A DNA stretch of 64,000 bases, taken from positions 36,234,270 to 36,298,269 of the forward strand of contig NC_058189.1 in NCBI RefSeq assembly GCF_907165205.1. The letters run 5' to 3'. Below, one piece after another: positions 11,363 to 21,431 of the stretch. Numbering within the stretch: the stretch's first letter is position 1; every line of letters begins with the position of its first letter. A program made the position numbers and the translations under genes. The stretch is from Coccinella septempunctata (lineage: Eukaryota; Arthropoda; Insecta; Coleoptera; Coccinellidae). The notes beneath the pieces are model-generated. The model ran no database searches and was not told the origin of the DNA. It worked only from the letters and a program-made list of their open reading frames with translations.

Positions 11363-12784
11363 ATGAACTTGTCAAGTGACGGCGAGTTTAGTGAAATGGA
11401 GATTATGGACTGTGGCGAATGGAAAAAAGTTCGTTACAAGCGAAAAAGAAGCAGTGAACCATCCTCTCCCACACAATTAGGTCCCAACAAAAAAACATCG
11501 AGATCCAAGAAAGAAAATCAACCAACAATAATACGTTGTGATTACCGTACACATCTGGATACAACAGCTGCTGGGAATTCCCAGATAAGTAATCAAGGGA
11601 TTTCCTCACAAACGCTACCCAACACAAATGTTGCCACTGATAAATACCAGTCAACATACGCTACAACCAAAAGAAACTATTCTACAAAAATGAGAGAGAT
11701 TACAAACAAACAATTTTCCACAAGAATGAATGAAATTCGAAACACAGAATATAAAAATTTATTCTATCTATCAGTAGATGAAGCAATAATCAAAGATAGA
11801 ATAGAAATGGCAGAAAAATGGAATGAAAAATTCCCAAATTCAAAAGATGTCATATTGAGAACAAAACTGGGATATCTACTTAAATCAAATAGCAAGAAGG
11901 AGGAACTACAAAAAGCACTGGAAGAGATGAAAGTCATTAAAATTCTAACTAAATATAATGAAACTAAATCTTACCTAAGAACAAAAGAGAGAAGTGATCC
12001 GCAAAAAACATTTTCGGTGGTAATTACAGCAGTAGAGAAAACAATTGATGAAAAAGAGATAAGTCAACACCTTGATAATTTAAATTTGCCTCACAGATAT
12101 TGCAAAAGGATTGTTTCCAAAACAACAAACAAGAAAACTGGAATCATAAGAATAATAACAGGAGATGAAGCAACATTTGAGAAACTTCTGAATGAAGGTA
12201 TGTTTTTCAAAAGCAGACACTACTTAGTATTCCCAAGTCACCCACCAGAACCTACACCAGTACCATGCAGCAAATGCCTACTTTTCGATCATACAACTGT
12301 GAACTGTAACAACCCATTGAAATGCACTAAATGTCAGGGCCCACACAAAGAATCACAATGCAAGACCAATCTACCACCAAAATGTAGGGCATGCGGCTCC
12401 GAAGATCATCAAGCATGGTCACCTAAATGTCCAAACCACCCCAAAAAACCGTTAGAGGGTATACCCAACGTTGCTATTAAGTCCTTAAACAAAAAATCCA
12501 GAAACATAGAAGAATTCCACAAGAAACAAAACAGAGTGCACAGCCCAGTTACAATACATGATGAGATAATTAACACCTATATTAGGAAATTGAACAAACC
12601 TAAAAATACCAACAGAGAAGAACTACTGGATAAATTGAAACGTAGATTCATAAATCAGTATAATATTGACACTGTTGCTGTTTTCTCGGGAAACAGGGTG
12701 TATATCTTGATGTTCGACATTGAAGACCCCGATGAAGCATCCCCTACAGAACCAACAAACAACAATGGCCAATTTGATATCTAA
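11363..12784 (+). CDS. LINE ORF1, Gag-like nucleic-acid-binding protein
   Basis: A 473-residue protein. The N-terminal half is basic and polar with no clear fold. The C-terminal third has three zinc-knuckle motifs in a row: CSKCLLFDHTTVNC (CX2CX4HX4C), CTKCQGPHKESQC (CX2CX3HX4C) and CRACGSEDHQAWSPKC (CX2CX4HX6C). This arrangement is usual for Jockey-type ORF1 proteins, which coat the element RNA in the ribonucleoprotein. The start at 11363 is the first Met and lies 92 bases into the element. It overlaps the probable ORF2 start by about 20 bases, which suggests reinitiation or a similar translational coupling. No stops or frameshifts. Confidence 0.88.
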   Translation: MNLSSDGEFSEMEIMDCGEWKKVRYKRKRSSEPSSPTQLGPNKKTSRSKKENQPTIIRCDYRTHLDTTAAGNSQISNQGISSQTLPNTNVATDKYQSTYATTKRNYSTKMREITNKQFSTRMNEIRNTEYKNLFYLSVDEAIIKDRIEMAEKWNEKFPNSKDVILRTKLGYLLKSNSKKEELQKALEEMKVIKILTKYNETKSYLRTKERSDPQKTFSVVITAVEKTIDEKEISQHLDNLNLPHRYCKRIVSKTTNKKTGIIRIITGDEATFEKLLNEGMFFKSRHYLVFPSHPPEPTPVPCSKCLLFDHTTVNCNNPLKCTKCQGPHKESQCKTNLPPKCRACGSEDHQAWSPKCPNHPKKPLEGIPNVAIKSLNKKSRNIEEFHKKQNRVHSPVTIHDEIINTYIRKLNKPKNTNREELLDKLKRRFINQYNIDTVAVFSGNRVYILMFDIEDPDEASPTEPTNNNGQFDI

Positions 12785-15473
12785 AATAAAATTCCTCTAC
12801 AACAACATCAACAGCTATATCCCCAAAAAGCATTTGATCAACAACTTTGTGGAAAAAAATGAGATCCAGTGTGCAATGTTTGTTGAAGCGAAAATAACAG
12901 AAGAACAGTGTATTTCATACAAAGATTGGGAAACCATCAGGAAAATCGGGAACAAAATGATCAACACCAGAGGAGGTAGCATTGTGCAGTGCCACCCACG
13001 GCTGAAAATGGGAAAGGAAAACCCTCCTACTATCAACAACAAACTGAATGAATGCCTGCATTTCACAATACCCTTCCAAGGAGAGAAATTACATGTTTTC
13101 CTAGTGTATATACATCCCCATTCAAAGATAGAGGAGACAATCTTAACAAAGGCAGCAGTATATAAATATTCAATGATTATCGGTGATTTCAATGTCAACA
13201 TAGCAAAACAAAAACAGCTCACTAAATTTATGCAAAATGGGGTATTTTCGAAATATTTGACAGCCCCAACATTTATCATGGAAAATAACCCAGATAGTAC
13301 ACCCGACCTAATCCTTTATTCCTCTAATCTAAAAAACAACATACTGGATGTTGAATTGATCCCAGACCTTGGATCAAACCACTTAGGGATGATGATAAGT
13401 CTGGACTTGAAAGAAATACCTGAAGAAATACCCAAGAAGACAATATACAAGTTCCATGCATGCAAAATAAAAAAAGTCAATAGAGAAGTTCTGGACTTCA
13501 TTAAGGATAATCATACTGTACATATTGACGGAGATTATATAAAGAACTTCAACGACACCCTATCAAATAGCATAAAAAAAAATACTCCCATAGCCAATTA
13601 TCATACGGTACTTCACGAACTCCCACCATATATTATAAACCTGATAAAACTGAAAAGAAAAATGTACAGAGAATACCTGATTCAACCCCAGCCTGAATTT
13701 AAAAGAAACATCAATGAAATCAACAAAAGCATTCATATCATGGTCCAACAATACAGACAACACACTTGGATAAACGCATGCAACAAAATTAACGAAACAA
13801 AAGGAAAAACATTTTATCAAGAGGTTAACAAACTCTCGAAATACAAACAATTGCATAAGATCCCTACGCTCAAAGATAACAACAAAGAATATAGGTCAGA
13901 CAAAGAGAAGGTAGAACAGTTTGCTGCCTACTTCAGAGGTACATTCCAATATGATGGAAATATCAAATATGACTACAGTCAAGAAACCAAAGTAAACACT
14001 TGGTATGAAGGTTTTTTCAGGAATGCTGACAGTACCCACCAAAATGAAAATGTCAATATTTTGGAAGAGGAATACTACGATGTCCTTTCCAAAAGTAAGA
14101 ACAGTGCCCCAGGATCAGACAATGTTCCATGGAGTATTGTAAGGAAATTAGACAAGGAAATACATGCCAAAATTATTCAGATGTATGAATACTGTTTGAG
14201 GTCCGGAGTATTCCCAGAAATATGGAAAAAGGGCACCATAATCACCATTGCCAAACACGGTACAGACCATCATAAAATACAAAATTATAGACCCATAACA
14301 CTGCTGCCTGTATTGGGAAAACTTCTTGAAAAAATAATTAAAAGAAGACTGGAAGAGAAAATTAAGAACGCTATCCCAAAGAGCCAATTTGGATTCCGCT
14401 CAAAAAAGTCAACAATTCATCCTCTTACTATATTTGTATCCAACACACAAAACGCCCAAAGAACCCGGAAACAGACAGCTGCTGTTAGTTTGGACATCAA
14501 CAAGGCTTTCGACAGCGTGTGGCATAAGGGCCTACTTTTTAAGTTACACAAACTCAACACTCCAAACTATTTAATAAAAATGGTGAAAAGTTTTCTGGAA
14601 GAAAGGAAACTCTGTGTAAAAATCAATGAGACAACATCCACCTCATTCTCACCAGAACAGGGTACACCACAGGGTTCACCCCTTTCCCCTTTGCTCTTTA
14701 ATATTTTCTGCTATGACATACCTGTGAACAATAGCAAAGATCAGTATCTCCTGCAATATGCCGATGACACCATTATAATCTCGCATGGAAAAACCGTAGC
14801 TAAGTGCATAAAGGCATTACAACTTTACATGGACAGATTGATAACCTGGTTTTACAAATGGAGGCTACATCCCAACCCTGAAAAATCTAAATTCATAATC
14901 TTCAACCACAAGATCAGACCAAGTTCTCCTCTAGTTCAGATAGACAGTAGAAATATAACTCCGTCTCCGTCAATAAAGTACCTTGGCATACAAATCGACG
15001 GTAAACTAAATATGAAGCTTCAATCAAACCTCTCCAAGAAAAAAACAATTGCGAGAGCGAAACACTTCAAATGTCTCACCTACAAGAACGAAGGATTAAG
15101 CATTGAAAATGCCACAAAAATATACAAAACAGTTTGCAGACCAATTCTGGAGTACGGGCATACATTATATGCAAATGCCACAAATTCGGTATTAAAAAAT
15201 CTAGAGGTAGGGGAGAGAACATCTCTGAGAACAATAACACGAATGAGACACCCCCTCAATAAATTACACAATCCATCCAATGAACTACTCTACAGAAAGA
15301 CCAAAATACAGCCAATAATAGAACGACTGAAAATTTTAAATGGCAGATTTTTCAACCGGGTCAAAGAACTGGAGGATATATATGGCATGTTCCACAGAGA
15401 TACAGCGAGCAACCCACTCAGAAAATTTCCAGACCAAACAATCATGGACAGTCTCACGTCCATGGCTATGTAG
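12765..15473 (+). CDS. LINE ORF2, AP-type endonuclease and reverse transcriptase
   Basis: The frame is open from 12720, but the Met at 12765 (MANLISKIKFLYNN) best matches the usual start of the endonuclease. The endonuclease shows N in NNINSY, E in FVEAK, GDFN, PDLIL and a terminal SNHLG. The reverse transcriptase has YRPITLLPVLGKLLEK, QFGFRSKKST, the metal-binding block SLDINKAFDSVWHKGL, GTPQGSPLSPLLFN, the catalytic YADD and a KYLGIQID thumb motif. The protein nicks target DNA and copies the element RNA onto it. It is uninterrupted and about 900 residues, normal for Jockey-type ORF2 without RNase H. It has no introns and an A-rich codon bias unlike the host exons. Confidence 0.92.
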   Translation: MANLISKIKFLYNNINSYIPKKHLINNFVEKNEIQCAMFVEAKITEEQCISYKDWETIRKIGNKMINTRGGSIVQCHPRLKMGKENPPTINNKLNECLHFTIPFQGEKLHVFLVYIHPHSKIEETILTKAAVYKYSMIIGDFNVNIAKQKQLTKFMQNGVFSKYLTAPTFIMENNPDSTPDLILYSSNLKNNILDVELIPDLGSNHLGMMISLDLKEIPEEIPKKTIYKFHACKIKKVNREVLDFIKDNHTVHIDGDYIKNFNDTLSNSIKKNTPIANYHTVLHELPPYIINLIKLKRKMYREYLIQPQPEFKRNINEINKSIHIMVQQYRQHTWINACNKINETKGKTFYQEVNKLSKYKQLHKIPTLKDNNKEYRSDKEKVEQFAAYFRGTFQYDGNIKYDYSQETKVNTWYEGFFRNADSTHQNENVNILEEEYYDVLSKSKNSAPGSDNVPWSIVRKLDKEIHAKIIQMYEYCLRSGVFPEIWKKGTIITIAKHGTDHHKIQNYRPITLLPVLGKLLEKIIKRRLEEKIKNAIPKSQFGFRSKKSTIHPLTIFVSNTQNAQRTRKQTAAVSLDINKAFDSVWHKGLLFKLHKLNTPNYLIKMVKSFLEERKLCVKINETTSTSFSPEQGTPQGSPLSPLLFNIFCYDIPVNNSKDQYLLQYADDTIIISHGKTVAKCIKALQLYMDRLITWFYKWRLHPNPEKSKFIIFNHKIRPSSPLVQIDSRNITPSPSIKYLGIQIDGKLNMKLQSNLSKKKTIARAKHFKCLTYKNEGLSIENATKIYKTVCRPILEYGHTLYANATNSVLKNLEVGERTSLRTITRMRHPLNKLHNPSNELLYRKTKIQPIIERLKILNGRFFNRVKELEDIYGMFHRDTASNPLRKFPDQTIMDSLTSMAM

Positions 15474-15641
15474 ATCAATAAAAAAAAAATTAACCCAATT
15501 TAGTATATAATAGTCTAACCTTTTTTTTTTTTTTTTTGCTACATCGATGTATCTAAATGTACAAGGCTGAAGGACTTTGGTCGATGGCCTTTGACTGTGG
15601 TCAATAAATGACAGTTATTATTATTATTATTGTAAACAATG

Positions 15642-16765
15642 AAGTTAAAGCCATCTCTCCAGTCAGTCCCTTACTTGAAATCTAATCAAATCGCATTGAA
15701 CTTGAGGGGGATGATATTTCGCCAACTTGAATATTTTATATAGACGATTTTTGTGATAATCAAATCAACACATGTTACGATGTAAATAAATCTAACAAAC
15801 TACCATCACTCAATCAAAGTATTAACAGAAATACCATTTCTCAACGAAATGGTGTTAGGGGGTGTTATGCCTCTCTATTTCGTTTATTCCAAACACAGAA
15901 ATGTTGTTCGTTTATGTTAATACATCTGCATTTCGCAGAAATCTGCGATCCGCGAAAATTTTCAATGAAAAATAAAGATTCATAAAAGATATACTGTTTG
16001 AATATATTAATTCACAATTGAATATTTTACAGTTTACCTATGGAAATACACTGAACTTATTAGGTTTCTTTTAAACATAAATCATTTACACTGTGATGGT
16101 TGATTATTCCAATTGATCTTTAAGATTAATGACTGATCATATACAATATAAGGTATGTGTGAATGAATTCATTAATTACATATTATCAGGTCTTTCAGCA
16201 ATGTTGTTTTGATTACATATATACCTTTGGTCACCTCTTCAGTCATCAGAGGTTCGCGCTACTGTACTCAATCATCCATTTTCTAATAATAAGTTTTTTC
16301 TGTACATATTTCCAATTCTTACCGAGTTTCAGTCTATTTTTTTGGGACCAATAGTTTCAGTTAACATTTCACTCACTTCTCAGACGTTATTTCCAACTGG
16401 TATTTTGTATGAACAGATTCATCACCTTATTGTTAGTTGTGATTTTACTTTTTAGACTTTTGTAATATTTGAAAAACTCATTGAATTTATTAAATTAATA
16501 AATAATATGTAATTTGTTGAATGACTTTTATTCTACGGTGATAAAGACATGGTGAAATTGAACTAAATGTATGGTGTAAACAAAGAAGAAGGTTCCTCTT
16601 TGGTGTAAATCACCACTCTGGATATTTCTGCTTATCAAAACCTTTCCTTCCAGCTTGCTTTATTATGTAGAAAGGTATATAATGAAGATACCTCCCATAA
16701 TTTATAAAGGTTAAGTAAAAATTTTCTAGAGGTAGCAAATCAATGAATGGAACAAAGGTGTATAA
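15642..16765. other. Non-coding DNA
   Basis: No gene is recognised. AT-rich sequence with only short chance frames. Confidence 0.4.
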
Positions 16766-16776
16766 GCTGTGACTAG

Positions 16777-16929
16777 GGGTGTGGTCCGTATATACACTTT
16801 GGTTACTTCTGGTTAGTAAGTGGGCGGTCCGTATATATCGAATTCCTGTCAATTTGGTTCAATATCAGTCACCAGAGTAACCGCTCTGGTAACTTTCGGT
16901 TACCAAATGTGTATATACGGACCATACGC
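16777..16929. mobile_element. 153-bp MITE, GGTCCGTATATACAC ends (copy 1)
   Basis: Flanked by TAG at 16774-16776 and 16930-16932. The inverted ends contain GTGGTCCGTATATACAC and GTGTATATACGGACCA. A copy of exactly the same length lies at 20378-20530. A 3-bp duplication suggests a PIF/Harbinger-like origin. Confidence 0.82.
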
Positions 16930-17201
16930 TAGAGTCCCGACTCGGGATCTGTGTCCAGTCCCGACTGACGAATTCAAATGACTCAATTACCAAACGAGTC
17001 TCTTGGACTTACTCGGAATCCTTGTTCAGTCCCGACAATTGTAAAAGGGTTTTGAGGTTATGTTCGCGAATCGTATAATATTATTTATGAATAGTTGCGA
17101 CAAAATTCAAGGATTGATTCCTTATCAAAAAATAGTGTGGGCTTTTTCTGGTAAAGTATGCAATTCTAAATGGTGAGAAAGTTGGGAATTGCTTAGTGTA
17201 A

Positions 17202-17487
17202 AGCTACATTCACAATCAATTCACGGGCCGAAGTGCACTTCGGCACGGAAGCTTAGCAGATGGCGTTCTCCGTTACCATTCACAATGAAATTCAAGACAA
17301 AATTTCTTGCAAGTTGCAAACTATCACTTCGGCAAGGAATTTCGTGCCGGCTATAGATGATGCTGATGCTTATGCTTTGATCAATTACATTTTTGATTCA
17401 TTTGAGTATTTGGTACCAAGATTATTGCGAATGGTAAATTTCGTGCCGAAGTGCACTTCGGCCCGCGAATTGATTGTGAATGCAGCT
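17202..17487. mobile_element. PIF/Harbinger-type MITE, 286 bp
   Basis: The inverted ends are about 48 bp long, beginning AGCTACATTCACAATCAATT and mirrored at 17440-17487. They include the internal palindrome CGAAGTGCACTTCG at each side. TAA is duplicated at 17199-17201 and 17488-17490. The short frames across it are not genes. Confidence 0.85.
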
Positions 17488-18018
17488 TAAATTGATCCAG
17501 AGGAATTGACAGACGTAATTTTTGATTCAGAAGTACCTCTTCCTTAAGGCCATTCTTGACTAAAAAAATGTGATCGAGAAAGGAAGCTGCCAAATATATT
17601 TGTGAAATGTATGATATTTCAAACGAAATAATGATACAATGCTGCGGCACCTCAATAAAATGTATTTTTATTTTAAGTGTATGAAAATTTTGCCAAAAAG
17701 GTAAAGGTAGTGGTTCTGTTTAAAATGTTCACCTCAGATGTTTCATTTCTATTCTTTTTTCTCTTTAATGTGATGATTTGAAAATAAAATATACTTTAAC
17801 AACATATTTATCTTTAACTACATGCAAGATTGAAATATGAATTATTGTTTCTATTTGACTGGGTATAAGCTTATGATTTGTACTGAAAATTGAGTGTTTC
17901 GCTACTCCTTTCACTGCTTAATAATATCAAAGGACCAGTGCAGTGCATCGTTGAATTAGGGACCGAATATCAGTCACGAATTTAATGACGTCACTCGGGA
18001 CGGGACTCTAGTCACAGC

Positions 18019-18990
18019 CATAAACAAAATCAGGCGCGAAATAAAAGAGAACAAAAATTTTTCCCACCATTTCTCCTCAACGAATATCGCGACTGATTAT
18101 GAGAGGTGTTCTCTTCTCCATGAGTTCATTTCAATTGGGCGTTCAACAAAGTTCAAGCGGGGAAAATTGTTCTAGAATTCTTTCTTTCGTTCAACTGATG
18201 CGATTTGCCTTTAACTTTCTTCCCATGGGTTATTACCTATCCCTATATTACCCTTTACTATACCTGTATAAAATAAAAGCCACCAATTTTGTGAGTTACA
18301 CCATCAATAACTCAAGATTGGCTTGACTGTTATAAAATTTGATTCGTTGAATTTTTCTACGGCCTGTTCATTATAAAATAAATTTGAACTTTCGAAAGAT
18401 TGTTGAAATAATTGGTGATCAGAAGATTATTTGTCTTTGGAGTAGGGTCATTATGCCTGGTTAATGTTGCCGTAAAGGTTCAATAATTGATACCAAAAAG
18501 ATATAAAAAGTAGAGGTAATTCAGTTCAAAGCAGGTTGGAATGGTGATGAGGTATTGGGGAGGCCAGGTCAAACCCTATTTTATAATAGCTAGCTAATGC
18601 AAGCTTTTATGGCGTAACGAGTAGCAACACTCGAGTGACCCCGAGTACTTCCGATCTCTTTTTGTGCTTCTTTTCTATATCTTCTTGATTGGTACCACGG
18701 ATTATAGACCAACAGGATGGCTCATTCCTTATCTCCGTACATTGGAAAAATTTCCTGGTGTCTGATGGGGGTACATCGAACTCTCGACTATCAACGACTC
18801 AAAATGCTGTTACAAATTTACACCGTTATTACATTTGAGGTAGGTATTATCCATCTCACGATCGCAATCCAATTGCTCCTGCCATTTAGATGGCGCAGTG
18901 ATAAAGTGATATTTATGAAGTATGTTTTTAACACTTAAAAGCTCACTTCCTCTCAACATCATGTAAGTATACGTTAATGAGAATTAGGAA
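18019..18990. other. Non-coding DNA
   Basis: No gene is recognised. Two 73-75-codon frames (18099-18326, 18717-18938) show no family resemblance. Confidence 0.4.
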
Positions 18991-19405
18991 GGTGAAAAAA
19001 ATCAGCAAATCTTAGCTAATGCCAACGTTTCACAACATATATTGTCGCTTCTTCAGGGCTAAAAAAAAAAATTATAGTGAATTAAAACGAAACGACAACA
19101 CACACAGAAGAAAACAAATCAACATGAATATAATAAAATAGACAATTGCAGAGTCACGATCCGCACTGAAACACACTTACCAAAGATTCAATCACTAGTA
19201 CCGAATGCCGAATTAATACAGAATCAATTTGATTAGCACAGAATGTATACGGCGTAAGAACTTATGGAATGACTACTCAATACAGAATGATGGCCAGGCG
19301 GAGGAACATCTTTTGTACGCACCTGCGATGCCTACCGTATGCATTAAGACATTCCGTACATGTATTTGGCACCCAGCGGGGAAAGCGCTGGTTGCCAAAT
19401 ACGTA

Positions 19406-20140
19406 TACCGGGTGTCCAAGAGCTTTTAGGCCAGCAGATATCTCAGTTACCTGCGGAAAAAAAAAATTGAAAAAAATACTTGTCGTAGGAGACCATACGC
19501 TCTTTCATGCAGCATAGCAAAATCCACCCCCTGACAAACAACCCCTGAGAAACAACCGCTAACTTTTGTTTTTCAAATGGCACCCCCATGTTTGTTTGGC
19601 TTCAACTGACAGCTCTTTTTTAATTCTCAATCAATGATATATCATAATATGTAGTTGTAAAGATAGTCACTCGATAAAATTGAATTCGTTAGTGGGTACT
19701 GTTAATTGGACTGATCGAATTAGTCCACATTGTAGAGACAAGAAAAAGTGGATGTTGAAAAAAAAGAGTCAATAAAATGTTAGAACAACATTTTGAACAT
19801 TTTCTTTAGTATAATGTTTCAGTAACAATACAGCTGAGCGTATAAATTCGTATTTCATTTGTATTTTTATTTTCCATAATTCTGCATGCCATTCTAGCTA
19901 CCATGATACATCATTGAATGAGAAATGAAAAAAACTGTAAGTTGAAGCACAACAAACATGGGGGTGCCATTTGAAAAACAAAAGTTAGGGGTGGTTTCTC
20001 GGGGGTTGTTTGTCAGGGGGTGGATTTTGCTATGCTGCATGAAAGAGCGTATGGTCTCCTACGACAAGTATTTTTTTCAATTTTTTTTTCCGCAGGTAAC
20101 TGAGATATTTGCTGGCCTAAAAGCTCTGGGACACCCGGTA
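19406..20140. mobile_element. TA-flanked miniature element, TACCGGGTGTCC ends
   Basis: TA lies at 19404-19405 and 20141-20142. The ends read TACCGGGTGTCC and GGACACCCGGTA, and the inverted arms run for roughly 190 bases each side (19406-19600 against 19950-20140). The middle is unique AT-rich sequence. TA target and end shape suggest a Tc1/mariner-type miniature element. No coding capacity. Confidence 0.78.
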
Positions 20141-20377
20141 TACATCCTTGGCAATATCCTTGTTAAGAAAAAACATATAGGAAATCTTAGCTAATGCCAA
20201 CGTTTCGCAACATATATTGTCGCTTCTTCAGGACTAAAAAAATACAGATTATCGTGAATAAAAACATAAGTACAAGTACAAGCAGAGTCTCTTGTACCAT
20301 CTATTTTTGAAAGCATAATTTGGCTTTGGTAAGTGTGTCTCAGTGCGGATCGTGACTACAATTGTCTATTTTATTAT

Positions 20378-20530
20378 GGCTGTGGTCCGTATATACACTT
20401 TGGTTACTTCTGGTTAGTAAGTGGGCGGTCCGTATATGTCGAATTCCTGACTATTTGGTTCAATATCAGTCACCAGAGTAACCGCTCTGGTAACTTTCGG
20501 TTACCAAATGTGTATATACGGACCATACGC
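20378..20530. mobile_element. 153-bp MITE, GGTCCGTATATACAC ends (copy 2)
   Basis: Same length and ends as the copy at 16777-16929, differing at a few positions. TAT flanks it at 20375-20377 and 20531-20533. The facing arm of the palindrome at about 19125-19150 preserves the uninterrupted sequence (reverse complement TATTTTATTATATTCATG), so both the insertion boundaries and the 3-bp duplication are read directly. Confidence 0.85.
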
Positions 20531-20925
20531 TATATTCATATTGATTTGTTTTCTTCTGTGTGTGTTGTCGTTTTTATTCACGATAATCTGTATTTTTTTA
20601 GCCCTGAAAAAGCGACAATATATGTTGCGAAACGTTGGCATTAGCTAAGATTTGCTATATGTTTTTTCTTGACAAGGATATTGCCATGGATGGATATACG
20701 TATTTGGCAACCAGCGCTTTCCCCGCTGGGTGCCAAATACATGTACGGAATGCCTAAATGCATACGGTAGGCATCGCAGGTGCGTACAAAAGATGTTCCT
20801 CCGCCTGGCCATCATTCTGTATTGAGTAGTCATTCCATAATTTCTTACGCCGTATACATTCTGTGCTAATCAAATTGATTCTGTATTAATTCGCCATTCG
20901 GTACTAGTGATTGAATCTGTGGTAA

Positions 20926-21431
20926 TTTTTGCTCCGTATTGATTCTTTATTAGATCTTACTGCGTATAAATTCTGTACTAATTCGACAGTCTGTACGAGT
21001 GATCATTGTATCTATGGATCATTGTGCATTGAGTGTCATGCTAGTTTGAGTGCCAATTCATTTTTTTGCTTTTCGAGTTATCATAGTCCGATTGAAGAGT
21101 CACTCAGTCGGTATTCGTTAATTCCATAGCTCTGCTATTTTACTGTTTCTTGCTGCGGATCCTTTCTGTACATACAGAGTATTTGATGCTCATAGATTCT
21201 TCACTTTGCCGTTTGCTCTAGGGTTGACAATGATCGCGTCTATAGCACTGAATCATCAAAATGAGACCTGGGATTTCTGTAGGTATTGATAAGATGTAGA
21301 AAGATTTAAATAACAGTTTTATTTAAAATAGGCACATACAATAACTTATCAGTATTTTCTACTATTCAATCTACAAAATGATATTCTACAAAATACATTA
21401 TGTTAAAAAAAAAATTAAATTACTAGTGAAT
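20926..21431. other. 3' flank of the zinc-finger/HIU-hydrolase gene
   Basis: Non-coding DNA between the palindromic complex and the stop codon of the minus-strand gene; it should hold that gene's 3' untranslated region. Nothing else is recognised. Confidence 0.4.

Larger units (their letters stand above)
11271..15628 (+). mobile_element. Full-length Jockey-type LINE with 13-bp target duplication
   Basis: The 4358-bp element is flanked by ATTGTAAACAATG at 11258-11270 and 15629-15641 (13 of 13 identical). It has a 5' untranslated region, an intact ORF1 with zinc knuckles, an intact ORF2 with endonuclease and reverse transcriptase, and a 3' region with a T-run followed by AATAAATGACAG and a (TTA)n tail. 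No RNase H domain is seen after the reverse transcriptase. Perfect duplications and uninterrupted ORFs indicate a young copy that could still be mobile. Jockey placement is by domain order and the ORF1 zinc knuckles; a phylogeny was not run. Confidence 0.9.
16766..18018. mobile_element. DNA element of ~1.25 kb, hit in its own left end
   Basis: Removing the 153-bp MITE at 16777-16929 and one copy of its TAG duplication joins GCTGTGACTAG to AGTCCCGACTCGGGA. The reverse complement of this, with small differences, lies at 17993-18018 (CTCGGGACGGGACTCTAGTC...). The inverted ends therefore belong to one element whose left end was disrupted by the MITE. A second MITE (17202-17487) lies inside. No transposase is seen. 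The outer duplication is unclear. Confidence 0.6.
18998..20925. mobile_element. Nested palindromic transposon complex
   Basis: Long arms face each other. Positions 19182-19405 are inverted at 20689-20924, and 19005-19185 is inverted at about 20325-20665. A further inverted pair is 20143-20240 against 20590-20700. The block ATCTTAGCTAATGCCAACGT occurs near 19011, 20186 and, inverted, near 20650. Two independent elements lie inside: a TA-flanked element at 19406-20140 and a 153-bp MITE at 20378-20530. The structure is best read as a foldback element that later received two insertions. Family is unknown and no transposase is visible. Confidence 0.7.

Noticed and set aside
11403..15478. Multiple minus-strand frames within the LINE
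   Set aside because: Antisense shadows of the long LINE ORFs, no independent signals.
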